Positions 27,342-36,420 of a stretch of DNA of 64,000 nt are shown one piece after another (positions within the stretch are counted from its first letter, which is position 1; the number at the start of each line of letters is the position of its first letter). The DNA lies in assembly GCA_965214015.1 (NCBI GenBank), contig CBDCAS010000022.1, positions 248,001 to 312,000 of the forward strand, read 5' to 3'. The notes below the pieces were generated by a model. It ran no database searches. It worked only from the letters and a program-made list of their open reading frames with translations, and was not told where the DNA came from. Source of the DNA: CBDCAS01 sp965214015. Lineage in GTDB: Bacteria > Pseudomonadota > Gammaproteobacteria > Coxiellales > Coxiellaceae. The position numbers were made by a program, and so were the translations under genes.

Positions 27342-29612
27342 ATGGAGTTAAAAACACTTCAGAGCATATTGCAAGAAGTTAATGTAGCTTCTGATTTATC
27401 TGAGGCACTACAAGTTGTTGTTGGGCGTATTAGAGAAGTATTACAGGCAGATACCTGCGGTATCTTTATTAGTAATGAAGAGCGTGGTGAATATATTTTA
27501 ATGGCAGTAGAGGGTTTAGATACTGCATTAGTAGGTAAGACAAAAGTAAAGTATGGACGAGGTATCATTGGTTTAATTGGTGAGCGTGAAGAACCCATTA
27601 ATGTCGATAAGGCTACTGAGCATCCTAGTTATTATCACTGTCCATCAATGCACGAGGATCATTATAACGCTTTTTTAGGTGTGCCTATGATTTATCGTGG
27701 CCAGTTATTGGGTGTTTTGTTTGTACAACAAAAAGAGCTTCGTTGTTTTTCTGAAGAAGGAGAAGCTTTTCTTGTTACTCTGGCAGCACAACTAGCAGGT
27801 CAGATTGCTGATGCACGTGCTAAAGGAGCTCTACGAAGTTTAAAAAAATACGGTCGCAAGAAAGTAGCCCCTTTGTTGGATGGAGTCCCTGGAGCCCCAG
27901 GTATTGCAATAGGTAGAGCGACTGTTGTATTTCCACCTGCTGATTTAGAAGCAGTCCCTGATCGATTGACAGAGGATATTGATGGAGAAATTAAGCTTTT
28001 TGAGAAAGCAATTATAGAGGCACGTGATGAGGTGCATCAATTGCAGGTGCGTGCTAGGTCGACGTTTTCTATTGCAGAGCAAGCATTATTCGATGCGTAT
28101 TTGCGTATTTTAGATAGCCGCACTTTAATGAAAGCAGTTGAAGATGAAATCCGTAGTGGTTTATGGGCTCAAGCTGCATTAAAGCGAGTGATTAAGAAAC
28201 AGGTGTTGCAGTTTGAATCTTTGAAAGATCCCTATTTACAAGAACGAGCTGCTGATTTTCGTGATTTAGGACGACGCATATTGGCTCAGTTGCAGACTAG
28301 TAAAAAAGATGTGCCAATCTACCCCAAAAAAACAGTTCTAGTCAGTCATGAAGTGGCTGCTACTGCGATACTGGAAGTACCTGAGGGTTGTTTAGTAGGG
28401 ATTGTATCTGGTTCAGGGTCAGCTAATTCACATGTCGCTATTCTAGCCAGTGCTTTAGGGATTCCTACAGTGATGGGGGTCACAGGAGCACTATTAGCTG
28501 AGCTTGCGGGTAAAGAACTGATTGTGGATGGCTATAATGGTCAGGTGTATGTCTCACCAGCTGCTGTGCTGAAAAAAGAATTTAAAGAACTCATAGTAGA
28601 GGAGCAGCAGCTCGATAAAGAGTTGCAGACCTTAAGAGATTTACCCGCAAGAACTCAAGATGCTCATTCTTTTTCATTATATCTCAATACGGGCTTAGCG
28701 ATGGATGGGGGCTTGTCATTAAGTGTTGGTGCAGAAGGTGTTGGGCTCTATCGTACAGAGATGCCTTTCATGTTGAGAGACCGTTTCCCCAGTGAAGAAG
28801 AGCAGCGAGTGATGTATCGTCAATTATTAACGACTTTTTCGCCGCGTCCGGTTGTTATGCGCACTTTGGATATTGGTGGTGATAAGAATTTATCTTATTT
28901 CCCGATTGTGGAGGAGAATCCATTTTTGGGTTGGCGTGGGATTCGCATTACACTTGATCATCCTGAGGTTTTTTTACAACAAGTGCGTGCCATGTTGCAG
29001 GCTAACGAAGAATTAGGCAATTTATCGATTATGCTGCCGATGATTTCATCAATTCATGAGGTGGAGTCTTCCCTTTGTTTAATTCGACAGGCACATCAGG
29101 AGCTCAAAGAGGAGGGGCTTCACGCCAAAATGCCAAAAATCGGTTTGATGGTTGAAGTACCTGCTGTAATCTATCAAAGTTATGAGCTTGCCAAACAAGT
29201 GGATTTTTTATCAGTAGGAAGTAATGATTTAATTCAGTATTTATTAGCAGTAGATCGAAATAACCCTCGTGTCGCTGAATTATATAATGGGCTACACCCT
29301 TCAGTTTTACTGGCTTTACAGCAAGTAGTTCAATCAGCTCATAGAGCAGGAAAAAAGGTCAGTATTTGTGGAGAGCTTGCCAATGAGCCTGTGGCTGTTT
29401 TACTCCTGATAGCAATGGGGTTTGATGCGCTGAGCATGAATGCGCGCAGTATACCGCGCGTTAAATATATTATTCGTAATTTCACCTTGAAAAGAGCTAA
29501 AGTGTTACTCAAAGAAGTATTGGCGATGGACGATCCAAAGGATATCCGTAACCATATGGAGTCAGCACTAGAAAAAGCCGGTTTAGGTGGATTAATTCGT
29601 GCAGGTAAATAA
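27342..29612 (+). CDS. ptsP: Phosphoenolpyruvate-protein phosphotransferase PtsP (EI-Ntr)
   Basis: First enzyme of the nitrogen-related phosphotransferase relay; it passes phosphate from PEP to NPr. The 756 residues comprise an N-terminal GAF sensor (about 1-165), the PEP-utilising N domain (about 180-300), the phosphohistidine swivelling segment GSGSANSHVAILASALGIP (about 357-375) and the PEP-binding TIM barrel (TLDIGGDKNL, GLMVEVPAV, SVGSNDLIQYLLAVDR, SICGELA). Length matches E. coli PtsP. The GAF domain separates it from the sugar-PTS enzyme I. The GGAGC site before ATG is good. Confidence 0.95.
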   Translation: MELKTLQSILQEVNVASDLSEALQVVVGRIREVLQADTCGIFISNEERGEYILMAVEGLDTALVGKTKVKYGRGIIGLIGEREEPINVDKATEHPSYYHCPSMHEDHYNAFLGVPMIYRGQLLGVLFVQQKELRCFSEEGEAFLVTLAAQLAGQIADARAKGALRSLKKYGRKKVAPLLDGVPGAPGIAIGRATVVFPPADLEAVPDRLTEDIDGEIKLFEKAIIEARDEVHQLQVRARSTFSIAEQALFDAYLRILDSRTLMKAVEDEIRSGLWAQAALKRVIKKQVLQFESLKDPYLQERAADFRDLGRRILAQLQTSKKDVPIYPKKTVLVSHEVAATAILEVPEGCLVGIVSGSGSANSHVAILASALGIPTVMGVTGALLAELAGKELIVDGYNGQVYVSPAAVLKKEFKELIVEEQQLDKELQTLRDLPARTQDAHSFSLYLNTGLAMDGGLSLSVGAEGVGLYRTEMPFMLRDRFPSEEEQRVMYRQLLTTFSPRPVVMRTLDIGGDKNLSYFPIVEENPFLGWRGIRITLDHPEVFLQQVRAMLQANEELGNLSIMLPMISSIHEVESSLCLIRQAHQELKEEGLHAKMPKIGLMVEVPAVIYQSYELAKQVDFLSVGSNDLIQYLLAVDRNNPRVAELYNGLHPSVLLALQQVVQSAHRAGKKVSICGELANEPVAVLLLIAMGFDALSMNARSIPRVKYIIRNFTLKRAKVLLKEVLAMDDPKDIRNHMESALEKAGLGGLIRAGK

Positions 29613-29687
29613 GCATACCTGCGCAGAAAGTGCCTGCCTTAGTTTCTTCTTTTCTCATGCCTGACTAATTTGATACACTGCCTCACC

Positions 29688-32504
29688 ATGACTGACTATA
29701 AAAATACCTTAAATCTACCGCAGACTGACTTTCCTATGAAAGCAGGTTTGGCGCAACGTGAGCCTAACACTTTGGCATTTTGGGAGCGTATGGGTCTTTA
29801 TGATCGTCTACGCCAGCAAAGCCAAGGTCGGCCTCGTTTTATTCTTCATGATGGGCCGCCTTATGCTAACGGTCCGATCCATTTAGGCACCAGCCTTAAT
29901 AAAATATTGAAAGATATTATTGTAAAATCAAAAACACTCAGTGGTTTTGATGCGCCTTTTGTACCAGGCTGGGATTGTCATGGGTTACCGATTGAATTAA
30001 ATGTTGAGAAGAAGATAGGGAGACCAGGTCAAAAAAAATCAGTCACTGAGTTTCGGCGTGCTTGTCGTCAGTTTGCAGGCTCACAAGTTAGGCGACAGTG
30101 TGAAGATTTTAAGCGTTTGGGTGTGGTGGCTGATTGGCAGCATCCTTATCTGACAATGGATTATGATTTTGAGGCTAATACCATCTGTGGCTTAGCTAAG
30201 ATGATTGATAATGGCCACCTGCATCGAGGATACAAACCAGTGCATTGGTGTACTGATTGTAGATCGGCATTGGCAGAAGCAGAAGTAGAGTATCGTGATA
30301 AATCATCTTTAGCGATTGATGTCGCTTTTACAGCAGTTGATCCTGAGGCTTTATTATCCATTTTTCATTGTGATAAAACCATTCAATCGATTGCTTTTCC
30401 TATATGGACCACTACTCCCTGGACCTTGCCAGCGAATGAGGCAGTGTCAGTGAATCCAATGCTAAACTATGCGTTAGTAGCGTGTAGATTAGAACAGCGC
30501 AAGCAGTGCTTAGTGATAGCAAGTGACTTGGTCGCTGATGTCATGAGCCGTTATGCAGTCTCTGATTATCAAGTATTGGCCGAAATACAAGGTAACAAAT
30601 TAGAATACGTGCCGTTGCAACATCCCTATCTAGATCGGGTAGTGCCGATTATTTTAGGAGATCATGTCACTACGGATACTGGTACTGGTAATGTCCATAC
30701 CGCACCAGCGCATGGTCAGGAAGATTATGTAGTGGGTGAAGCTTATGAGCTGCCGATGAACAATCCGGTAAATGCGAATAGTTGCTTTGTTGAAGGAACG
30801 CCTTTAGTGGCTGGTTTACATGTGACACAAGCGAATGATCCTATTATCAAGAATTTGCGCGAATCAGGTCATCTTCTGCATCAAATGGTGCTTGAGCATG
30901 CTTATCCCCATTGTTGGCGTCATCAAACACCACTGATTTTTCGTGCGACACCACAATGGTTTATTTCGATGGAGCAAAAAGGTTTGCGTACCTTAGCATT
31001 AGCAGCCATTGATCATGTGTGTTGGATTCCAGAGTGGGGGAAAAAACGCATTCACAATATGATGGATTCACGTCCAGATTGGTGTATTTCACGACAACGT
31101 GCCTGGGGTATTCCAATTCCCTTGTTTGTGCATAAAGAAAGTGGTGCATTACATCCTCGCACCTTAGATCTTATGTATAAAGCAGCTGATGTGGTGAGTC
31201 AAGGTGGTGTAGAAGCTTGGTTTGATCATGAGGCTTCCTATTTCATAGGAGATGAAGCCAATCAGTATGATAAATCTACAGATGTATTGGATGTATGGTT
31301 TGATTCAGGACTCTCCCATACGGCGGTATTAGAGCACCGTCCTGAGTTATCAGTACCTGCTGATCTTTATTTAGAAGGCTCAGATCAGCATCGTGGTTGG
31401 TTTCAGACATCACTATTAACTTCTATTGCGATTCGTGATGTAGCTCCTTATAAAACTGTGTTAACCCATGGTTATGTAGTTGATGGTCAAGGGTTGAAAA
31501 TGTCCAAATCTGTAGGTAATACCGTGCTACCGAGTGAAGTGATTCAACAATATGGGGCTGATATTGTGCGTCTGTGGGTTGCCTCATCTTACTGTATCGA
31601 TGATATTCGTTTTTCGCATGAAATTATAAAGCGAGTTGCTGATGGATATCGTCGTATTCGTAATACAGCTCGTTTCTTGCTGTCAAACTTATATGACTTC
31701 AATCCTGAAAAAGATCTCATTGCTATCCAAGACTTATTGGCACTTGATTTTTGGGCCATTCAAACAACTGTTGATTTACAGAGGCGTATTTTAAAAGCCT
31801 ATGAAGAGTATAATTTTCCCTCAATTTACCAAATGATCCATAATTTCTGTGCCGTAGAGATGGGTAGTTTTTATCTAGATATTATTAAGGACCGGCAATA
31901 TACCAGTAGGGCAGAAGGGCGAGCGCGACGTTCATCACAAACAGCACTCTATTATATTTTGGAGGCTTTAGTCCGTTGGTTAGCGCCCATTCTTAGTTTT
32001 ACCAGTGAGGAGATTTGGCAACATATGTCGGGAGAGCGAATGGAGTCAGTCTTCTTATCCAGTTGGTTTGATGAGTTTCCAGCCTTAGCCCAGCGACCTT
32101 CCGATAATATAGATTGGGTGCAATTAATGCTTGTGCGCGATGAGATCAATAAAGTGCTAGAACAGCATCGGCATCGTGGTGAGATTCGCTCAGCTCTCGA
32201 TACGCAGGTTGTTTTATATGCTGATGGTGCTCTGTTTCAGCTATTAAGCACGCTTGGCGATGAATTGCGCTTTCTGCTCATTACCTCAGAAGCGCATGTA
32301 GCTGCTGTTCAAAATAAAACAACCTCAGCTGAGGCCACCGAAATACCAGATTTATTTGTTGATGTGCTTGTGTCGCATTGTGAAAAATGTCAGCGTTGTT
32401 GGCAGCGTCGACCTGATGTGGGTCAATCTAAACAGCATCCTACATTATGCCAGCGTTGTGAAGAGAATGTATGGGGTGTGGGGGAGCAACGAGAGTATGC
32501 GTAA
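29688..32504 (+). CDS. ileS: Isoleucyl-tRNA synthetase
   Basis: Class I synthetase. The start is placed at ATG 29688 (MTDYKNTLNLPQTDFPMKAGL), which aligns with the E. coli N-terminus; the six codons upstream are an open-frame extension. The 938 residues contain the HIGH box as PIHLGT (about 58), the editing domain with WTTTPWTLPAN (about 237), the KMSKS motif in KMSKSVGN (about 604), and a C-terminal zinc finger CxxC...CxxC (CEKCQRC, CQRCEEN). lspA begins inside its last codons and the gene pair is conserved in gammaproteobacteria. Confidence 0.97.
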   Translation: MTDYKNTLNLPQTDFPMKAGLAQREPNTLAFWERMGLYDRLRQQSQGRPRFILHDGPPYANGPIHLGTSLNKILKDIIVKSKTLSGFDAPFVPGWDCHGLPIELNVEKKIGRPGQKKSVTEFRRACRQFAGSQVRRQCEDFKRLGVVADWQHPYLTMDYDFEANTICGLAKMIDNGHLHRGYKPVHWCTDCRSALAEAEVEYRDKSSLAIDVAFTAVDPEALLSIFHCDKTIQSIAFPIWTTTPWTLPANEAVSVNPMLNYALVACRLEQRKQCLVIASDLVADVMSRYAVSDYQVLAEIQGNKLEYVPLQHPYLDRVVPIILGDHVTTDTGTGNVHTAPAHGQEDYVVGEAYELPMNNPVNANSCFVEGTPLVAGLHVTQANDPIIKNLRESGHLLHQMVLEHAYPHCWRHQTPLIFRATPQWFISMEQKGLRTLALAAIDHVCWIPEWGKKRIHNMMDSRPDWCISRQRAWGIPIPLFVHKESGALHPRTLDLMYKAADVVSQGGVEAWFDHEASYFIGDEANQYDKSTDVLDVWFDSGLSHTAVLEHRPELSVPADLYLEGSDQHRGWFQTSLLTSIAIRDVAPYKTVLTHGYVVDGQGLKMSKSVGNTVLPSEVIQQYGADIVRLWVASSYCIDDIRFSHEIIKRVADGYRRIRNTARFLLSNLYDFNPEKDLIAIQDLLALDFWAIQTTVDLQRRILKAYEEYNFPSIYQMIHNFCAVEMGSFYLDIIKDRQYTSRAEGRARRSSQTALYYILEALVRWLAPILSFTSEEIWQHMSGERMESVFLSSWFDEFPALAQRPSDNIDWVQLMLVRDEINKVLEQHRHRGEIRSALDTQVVLYADGALFQLLSTLGDELRFLLITSEAHVAAVQNKTTSAEATEIPDLFVDVLVSHCEKCQRCWQRRPDVGQSKQHPTLCQRCEENVWGVGEQREYA

Positions 32505-32976
32505 AAATCAAAAAGCTTGGGTATGGTTGTGGGTCAGTGTGTTGATCCTTGTACTCGATCAAGGAGCTAAGATCACGGTGGTTGCGCACATACCTTATGC
32601 TCAGCCTTATTTTGTGTTCCCTTTCTTGAACTTATACTTGCAATATAATTCAGGAGCTGCCTTTAGTATTTTAAATAATGCAGGAGGTTGGCAGGTTATT
32701 TTATTCTCTATCATCTCTATCATTATGTCGCTTGTTATTTTGGTTTGGCTGATCAAAACACCACGAAGTGATAGATTGCAAGCCCTAGCATTGAGTTTGA
32801 TTTTAGGCGGTGCATTAGGTAATTTAATAGATCGTTTGTGCTGTGGTTATGTAATTGATTTTTTTGACTTCCATTGGGGCCATTGGCATTTTGCGACTTT
32901 TAATGTGGCTGATCTAGCCATTACCTTAGGCGTTTGTTTTTTAATCATTCGATGGTTATTTTTTAAAGTTCGATGA
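32497..32976 (+). CDS. lspA: Lipoprotein signal peptidase (signal peptidase II)
   Basis: Aspartic membrane protease that cleaves prolipoproteins. The start is ATG 32497, eight bases before the ileS stop. The frame is open further upstream, but that part lies inside ileS and encodes no family sequence. The 159 residues have four membrane segments, the QYNSGAAFSIL motif (about 49) and the two catalytic aspartates in GNLIDRL (about 112) and FNVADLAIT (about 139). It is followed by ispH with a four-base overlap. Confidence 0.95.
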   Translation: MRKNQKAWVWLWVSVLILVLDQGAKITVVAHIPYAQPYFVFPFLNLYLQYNSGAAFSILNNAGGWQVILFSIISIIMSLVILVWLIKTPRSDRLQALALSLILGGALGNLIDRLCCGYVIDFFDFHWGHWHFATFNVADLAITLGVCFLIIRWLFFKVR

Positions 32977-33902
32977 AAGTGTTATTAGCGAATCCTCGTG
33001 GATTTTGTGCCGGTGTCGATCGCGCTATTGCCATTGTTGAGCGTGCCCTAGATCTTTTAGGGCCCCCAATTTATGTGCGACATGAGGTGGTGCATAATCG
33101 GCTTGTGGTGGAACGTTTGAGCCGACAAGGTGTTGTCTTTACTGACTTTATTGAAGAGATTCCAGAATATGCAACTGTTATTTTTAGTGCTCATGGCGTC
33201 TCAAAAGCGATACGTGATCAAGCTAATCAACGTCATCTTAGTGTTTTTGATGCGACATGCCCTTTAGTCACGAAAGTGCATATGGAGGTGGCACGTTGTG
33301 CCCGTTATGATATGGAATGTGTATTAATTGGGCATTTAGGGCATCCTGAGGTGGAAGGGACTATGGGTCAGTACCATAGTAAAACAGCAGGGATCTATTT
33401 AGTAGAGACAGTAGAAGATGCTATAACGCTTAAGTTAAAAAACCCCAATCAATGTGCCTATGTTACCCAAACAACACTATCAGTTGATGATGCACAGCAA
33501 GTTGTTAAAGCATTAAAGAGGCGTTTTCCAGCCATTCAAGGCCCTAAAAGAGATGATATCTGTTATGCAACCACCAACCGTCAAGAAGCTGTCAAAACCT
33601 TAGCGATGCAATGTGATATAGTCATCGTTATTGGTTCGCAAGCCAGTTCCAATTCAAATCGTTTACAAGAATTAGCAGAGCGTTTAGGATGTCCTTCGTA
33701 TTTAATTGATGAAGCAAGTGATCTGCAACATGCATGGTTGGATGGAAAAGAAGTGATCGGTGTGACTGCCGGTGCCTCTGCTCCGGAGAGCTTAGTACAA
33801 GAGCTTGTTCAACGTCTTCGTCAGTGGGGAGCAGATACGGTTGAAGAGTGTAGCGGTCGTGAGGAGTCGATTCTATTTGCCTTACCTAGAGAACTGCGAT
33901 AA
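32973..33902 (+). CDS. ispH: 4-hydroxy-3-methylbut-2-enyl diphosphate reductase
   Basis: Last enzyme of the MEP pathway, producing IPP and DMAPP with a 4Fe-4S cluster. The 309 residues carry the three cluster cysteines in RGFCAGVDRA (about 12), DATCPLVTKVH (about 96) and DDICYATTNRQ (about 196), and the conserved HATPGH-type region in IGHLGHPEVEGTMGQ. The ATG overlaps the lspA stop. The ileS-lspA-ispH order is common (fkpB absent here). Confidence 0.96.
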   Translation: MKVLLANPRGFCAGVDRAIAIVERALDLLGPPIYVRHEVVHNRLVVERLSRQGVVFTDFIEEIPEYATVIFSAHGVSKAIRDQANQRHLSVFDATCPLVTKVHMEVARCARYDMECVLIGHLGHPEVEGTMGQYHSKTAGIYLVETVEDAITLKLKNPNQCAYVTQTTLSVDDAQQVVKALKRRFPAIQGPKRDDICYATTNRQEAVKTLAMQCDIVIVIGSQASSNSNRLQELAERLGCPSYLIDEASDLQHAWLDGKEVIGVTAGASAPESLVQELVQRLRQWGADTVEECSGREESILFALPRELR

Positions 33903-34073
33903 AGAAATATAAGCTGGTCTAATTTTTTAATAAGGTAAGTTCAAAGGAATATTAAAGTTAATTGGTCTTGACTGTGGTGAAAGGTAAGGCTATCTTTACC
34001 CTCTTCCCAAAGAAAAATATTGGGTCAATGAATGGCTACAATTTATAGCTTTTTAGATGGATAGATATTTTGA

Positions 34074-34146
34074 GGGTCGTTAGCTCAGTCGGTAGAGCAG
34101 TTGGCTTTTAACCAATTGGTCGAAGGTTCGAATCCTTCACGACCCA
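34074..34146 (+). tRNA. tRNA-Lys (TTT)
   Basis: Acceptor stem GGGTCGT (34074-34080) pairs with ACGACCC (34139-34145), discriminator A. The anticodon stem GTTGG/CCAAT-type closes a loop CTTTTAA with anticodon TTT. The T-arm contains GGTTCGAATCC. CCA is not encoded. Accessory DNA with an integrase and an excisionase follows to about 40.1 kb, so it is the probable insertion site, though no second copy of its 3' end was found. Confidence 0.96.
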
Positions 34147-34247
34147 AAACCATAAAAATCCGATAAAATCAATAAGTTAAAAAAGAATAAATCGTATACC
34201 AAAAAACGATGTTGGTCAGAAATAATTAAAAACACACTCTGAATATC

Positions 34248-34475
34248 CTAAAATTCGCTAGCATTACTGCTTATGCTTATTTTTAAATCACAGAGGCTAA
34301 GGTTAAATGGAAGGTCTTTCATTATCCCAGATTGTCGCCAAATGATCCCTTGGTGATCCCACAGATTTGGGTAGATTAGCTCAGAATCGTTTGCTTTCTG
34401 AGCACTCCAGTTTTCTATATTGTGCAATAATTGCTTGAACATAAGAAGATTGGTTAGGTGATGAAACATGCGCAT
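34248..34475 (-). CDS. Possible small protein, 75 residues
   Basis: A minus-strand open frame between tRNA-Lys and the small basic gene. The sequence (for example NLWDHQGIIWRQSGIMKD) has a protein-like composition, but there is no clear ribosome-binding site and no recognised family. It may be a fragment of a mobile-element gene. Reported only because the surrounding 400 bases hold nothing else. Confidence 0.25.
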   Translation of the reverse strand: MRMFHHLTNLLMFKQLLHNIENWSAQKANDSELIYPNLWDHQGIIWRQSGIMKDLPFNLSLCDLKISISSNASEF

Positions 34476-34524
34476 TTAGTGCTGGATTTTATTGAAGAGT
34501 CGGTGAGGCGGTTGGATTGAAGTA

Positions 34525-34554
34525 GGCTCTCTGTACAATCTGATACAGAGAGCC
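34525..34554. terminator. Perfect 11-bp hairpin after the small basic gene
   Basis: GGCTCTCTGTA (34525-34535) and TACAGAGAGCC (34544-34554) are perfect inverted repeats with an eight-base loop. It lies 15 bases past the stop of the minus-strand gene at 34570-34689. No long T run follows on either strand, so it may be a terminator aided by Rho or a 3'-end stabiliser. Confidence 0.55.
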
Positions 34555-34569
34555 CAACTGCTCTGCCTG

Positions 34570-34689
34570 CTATTTACATTTTTTAGGCAATTTAGCGGGT
34601 GTAGACCGCTTATGTGGTTTTACTGGTACCGTCTTTGGTCCTGGTTTTTTAGTCGTCCGAGTTGGACGACATTTCGTTTTAGTTGGCAT
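34570..34689 (-). CDS. Small, very basic protein, 39 residues
   Basis: ATG at 34689 is preceded by AAGGAGG at ideal distance, and the frame closes with TAG at 34570-34572, giving 39 residues. The product is Lys/Arg/Pro/Thr-rich (begins MPTKTKCRPTRTTKKPGPK) and has two cysteines, one at 7 and one next to the last lysine. There is no membrane segment. The strong Shine-Dalgarno sequence and the hairpin just downstream argue that it is expressed. It could bind nucleic acid; the function is unknown. It is divergent from the XRE regulator. Confidence 0.6.
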   Translation of the reverse strand: MPTKTKCRPTRTTKKPGPKTVPVKPHKRSTPAKLPKKCK

Positions 34690-34818
34690 GATGCCTCCTT
34701 AAACTTTTGTGGGCGCATTCCGGTATTGGGAAACTTTTGGTATGCTTCAGTTGCGAAATCGAAGCAATTCAAAAGAACCGTTACATGCGCCCGTTGCTAT
34801 AACGGTTTTCCACTGTTG

Positions 34819-34847
34819 TTGAACTTTTTCGTTCGATATGGCATAAT
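34819..34847 (+). promoter_or_regulatory. Sigma-70-type promoter for the XRE/ImmA operon
   Basis: TTGAAC (34819-34824), a 17-base spacer and CATAAT (34842-34847), about 60 bases before the XRE start at 34905. Five of six -10 bases and four of six -35 bases fit the consensus. Confidence 0.55.
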
Positions 34848-34890
34848 AACAATGCTTTATACTTTTGTAAAGAACAGATTCGTTCAATAT
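34828..34890 (+). promoter_or_regulatory. Direct-repeat candidate operator of the XRE regulator
   Basis: TTCGTTCGATAT (34828-34839) recurs as TTCGTTCAATAT (34879-34890), one mismatch in twelve, with starts 51 bases apart. The first copy lies inside the spacer of the promoter and the second between it and the XRE start, the places expected for autoregulation. Confidence 0.4.
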
Positions 34891-34904
34891 TTCGGTAAAT
34901 ATTT

Positions 34905-35225
34905 ATGGCTTCAACTCCATTGGGAACAAAAATTAAACAGCTTCGAAAGGCCAAGGGTTTTTCGCTAGAAGAGCTGGCCAGTCAAACTGGCATGAGTAAG
35001 AGTTACATTTGGGAGCTTGAAAACAGGCCTGCCAATCCCACCACAGAAAAGTTGAGTAAGCTTGCTGATGCGTTAGATGTAACCACTGCTTACCTTACAG
35101 AAAGCAGCAGTGAATTAACGAATGAGGTTTTACAAGAAGCTTTTTTTAGAAAGTTTAATCGGTTGATCGATGAAGACAAAAAGAAAATTGAGCAGATCAT
35201 CGAGCTATGGGGTAAGAAAGAATGA
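34905..35225 (+). CDS. XRE-family transcriptional regulator
   Basis: 106 residues with an N-terminal helix-turn-helix (about 7-60; LGTKIKQLRKAKGFSLEELASQTGMSKSYIWELE split over two helices) and a short helical C-terminus. The next gene, an ImmA/IrrE-type peptidase, starts four bases before its stop. Such pairs control mobile elements and defence genes: the peptidase cleaves or inactivates the repressor on stress. It probably represses its own promoter through the direct repeats upstream. Confidence 0.88.
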   Translation: MASTPLGTKIKQLRKAKGFSLEELASQTGMSKSYIWELENRPANPTTEKLSKLADALDVTTAYLTESSSELTNEVLQEAFFRKFNRLIDEDKKKIEQIIELWGKKE

Positions 35226-36094
35226 CTTTGCCAAACACACCAATAGCCTGGGCTGGTCGGTTGTCAATGATTCACAAAACATTTTGTGTTGCTCATGCCA
35301 TTGATCGTTTTCCATTAGATACTTCTACATTAGTACACGAATATTCAAAACAATTTTTCCCCAATGAGCCTATTACAAAAGTGCAGGGTGAAAACTTTGG
35401 TGATCAATTTGAAGGTGCTTTAGTTCCTAACGATGATAAAAACGAATGGTTAGTTATTTACAACCAAGCAACTAAGAATGCTGGTCGTATTAATTTTACG
35501 ATTGCCCATGAGTTTGGGCATTACCTTCTGCATAGACAAGATATCGTTATGCGAAAGCAGTGTACAAGGCATGATATGTCTAGCTGGTATTCTAATGACA
35601 GTAATATTGAGATAGAAGCAAATACCTTTGCCGCTAGGTTTTTAATGCCTACAGAGGATTTTTTTAAACAAATTCACAGCCAAGAGATTTCTTTAAGTCT
35701 AATACAACAATTGGCTAATCGATATCAAGTATCATTAAACGCTTTAGTACTCCGGTTAATTAATATCATAAAACAACCCGCTATGGTTGTGTCGACTGTT
35801 GATGGTTACATCAATTGGGCTTGGTCTAATGATCGGTTGATGAAGTTGGGTGTTTATTACCCTGCGAGACAAAAAACGATTGAACCTCCATCCAAATCAT
35901 TAATCAATCGTGGAATTAATGGCACGATTGAATGTTTGCATAATGAGGGGGTTTGGATGGGTCCTGGTCAAGTCAAAGAAATTTTAGTTTACCACAAAGA
36001 AGAATTTTCATTGTCGTTGTTGCTTTACGATCCCAAGCTTAACAAAGACGATGTATGCAATGAATTAACTGAAAATGAAGAGGAGTTCGCATAA
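35222..36094 (+). CDS. ImmA/IrrE family metallopeptidase
   Basis: 290 residues. The zinc motif HEFGH is at about residues 97-101 (FTIAHEFGHYLLHR), followed by a conserved Glu in IEIEANTFAARFLMP near 130, as in gluzincin ImmA/IrrE proteins. The C-terminal 110 residues are a separate domain with no clear match. It is coupled to the XRE gene (ATGA overlap) and ends exactly where the truncated hsdM begins, so these genes were once one operon with a restriction-modification system. Confidence 0.85.
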   Translation: MTLPNTPIAWAGRLSMIHKTFCVAHAIDRFPLDTSTLVHEYSKQFFPNEPITKVQGENFGDQFEGALVPNDDKNEWLVIYNQATKNAGRINFTIAHEFGHYLLHRQDIVMRKQCTRHDMSSWYSNDSNIEIEANTFAARFLMPTEDFFKQIHSQEISLSLIQQLANRYQVSLNALVLRLINIIKQPAMVVSTVDGYINWAWSNDRLMKLGVYYPARQKTIEPPSKSLINRGINGTIECLHNEGVWMGPGQVKEILVYHKEEFSLSLLLYDPKLNKDDVCNELTENEEEFA

Positions 36095-36243
36095 ATAGCG
36101 ATCAGATTAAAGAACTTGAAAAAAAATTATGGAATTCAGCCGATAATCTTCGTGCAAATTCCAAATTAACAGCGGCAGAATATAAAGATCCTATTCTAGA
36201 CCTAATTTTATTATTTTATGTACTAAATGACAGGTCTGATTAA
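36091..36243 (+). pseudogene. hsdM: Type I restriction methyltransferase subunit (hsdM), N-terminal remnant
   Basis: Fifty codons matching the start of HsdM proteins: ELEKKLWNSADNLRANSKL followed by TAAEYKDPILDLILLFYVLNDR, then a TAA. The rest of the roughly 500-residue enzyme, with its NPPF motif, is gone. A further HsdM-like scrap (ENKDICEAVNQAMLRLKK) lies at about 36270-36330. The start position reads ATAAAT where an intact coupled gene would read ATGAAT, overlapping the ImmA stop. A single G-to-A change would explain both. AGGAG is still in place. Confidence 0.75.
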
Positions 36244-36420
36244 TAATTGTTCAATTGAAAAACTTAATGGAGAATAAGGATATTTGCGAAGCGGTTAATC
36301 AAGCCATGCTCAGGCTTAAAAAAATATAAAGATCTTGAGGAGGATTGTTGCCAAAAATTATCAATATAAATTTGTGAACAGTTACGCAGAAATTTTTAAT
36401 TGGGAAATGGAACTTTACCA

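Noticed and set aside
32356..32496. N-terminal extension of LspA
   Set aside because: This part lies inside the ileS zinc-finger coding region in another frame and has no LspA-like sequence; ATG 32497 gives the normal length.
34612..34968. 118-residue plus-strand frame
   Set aside because: It overlaps the small basic gene, the promoter and the XRE gene in other frames and its Trp/Phe-rich product looks random.
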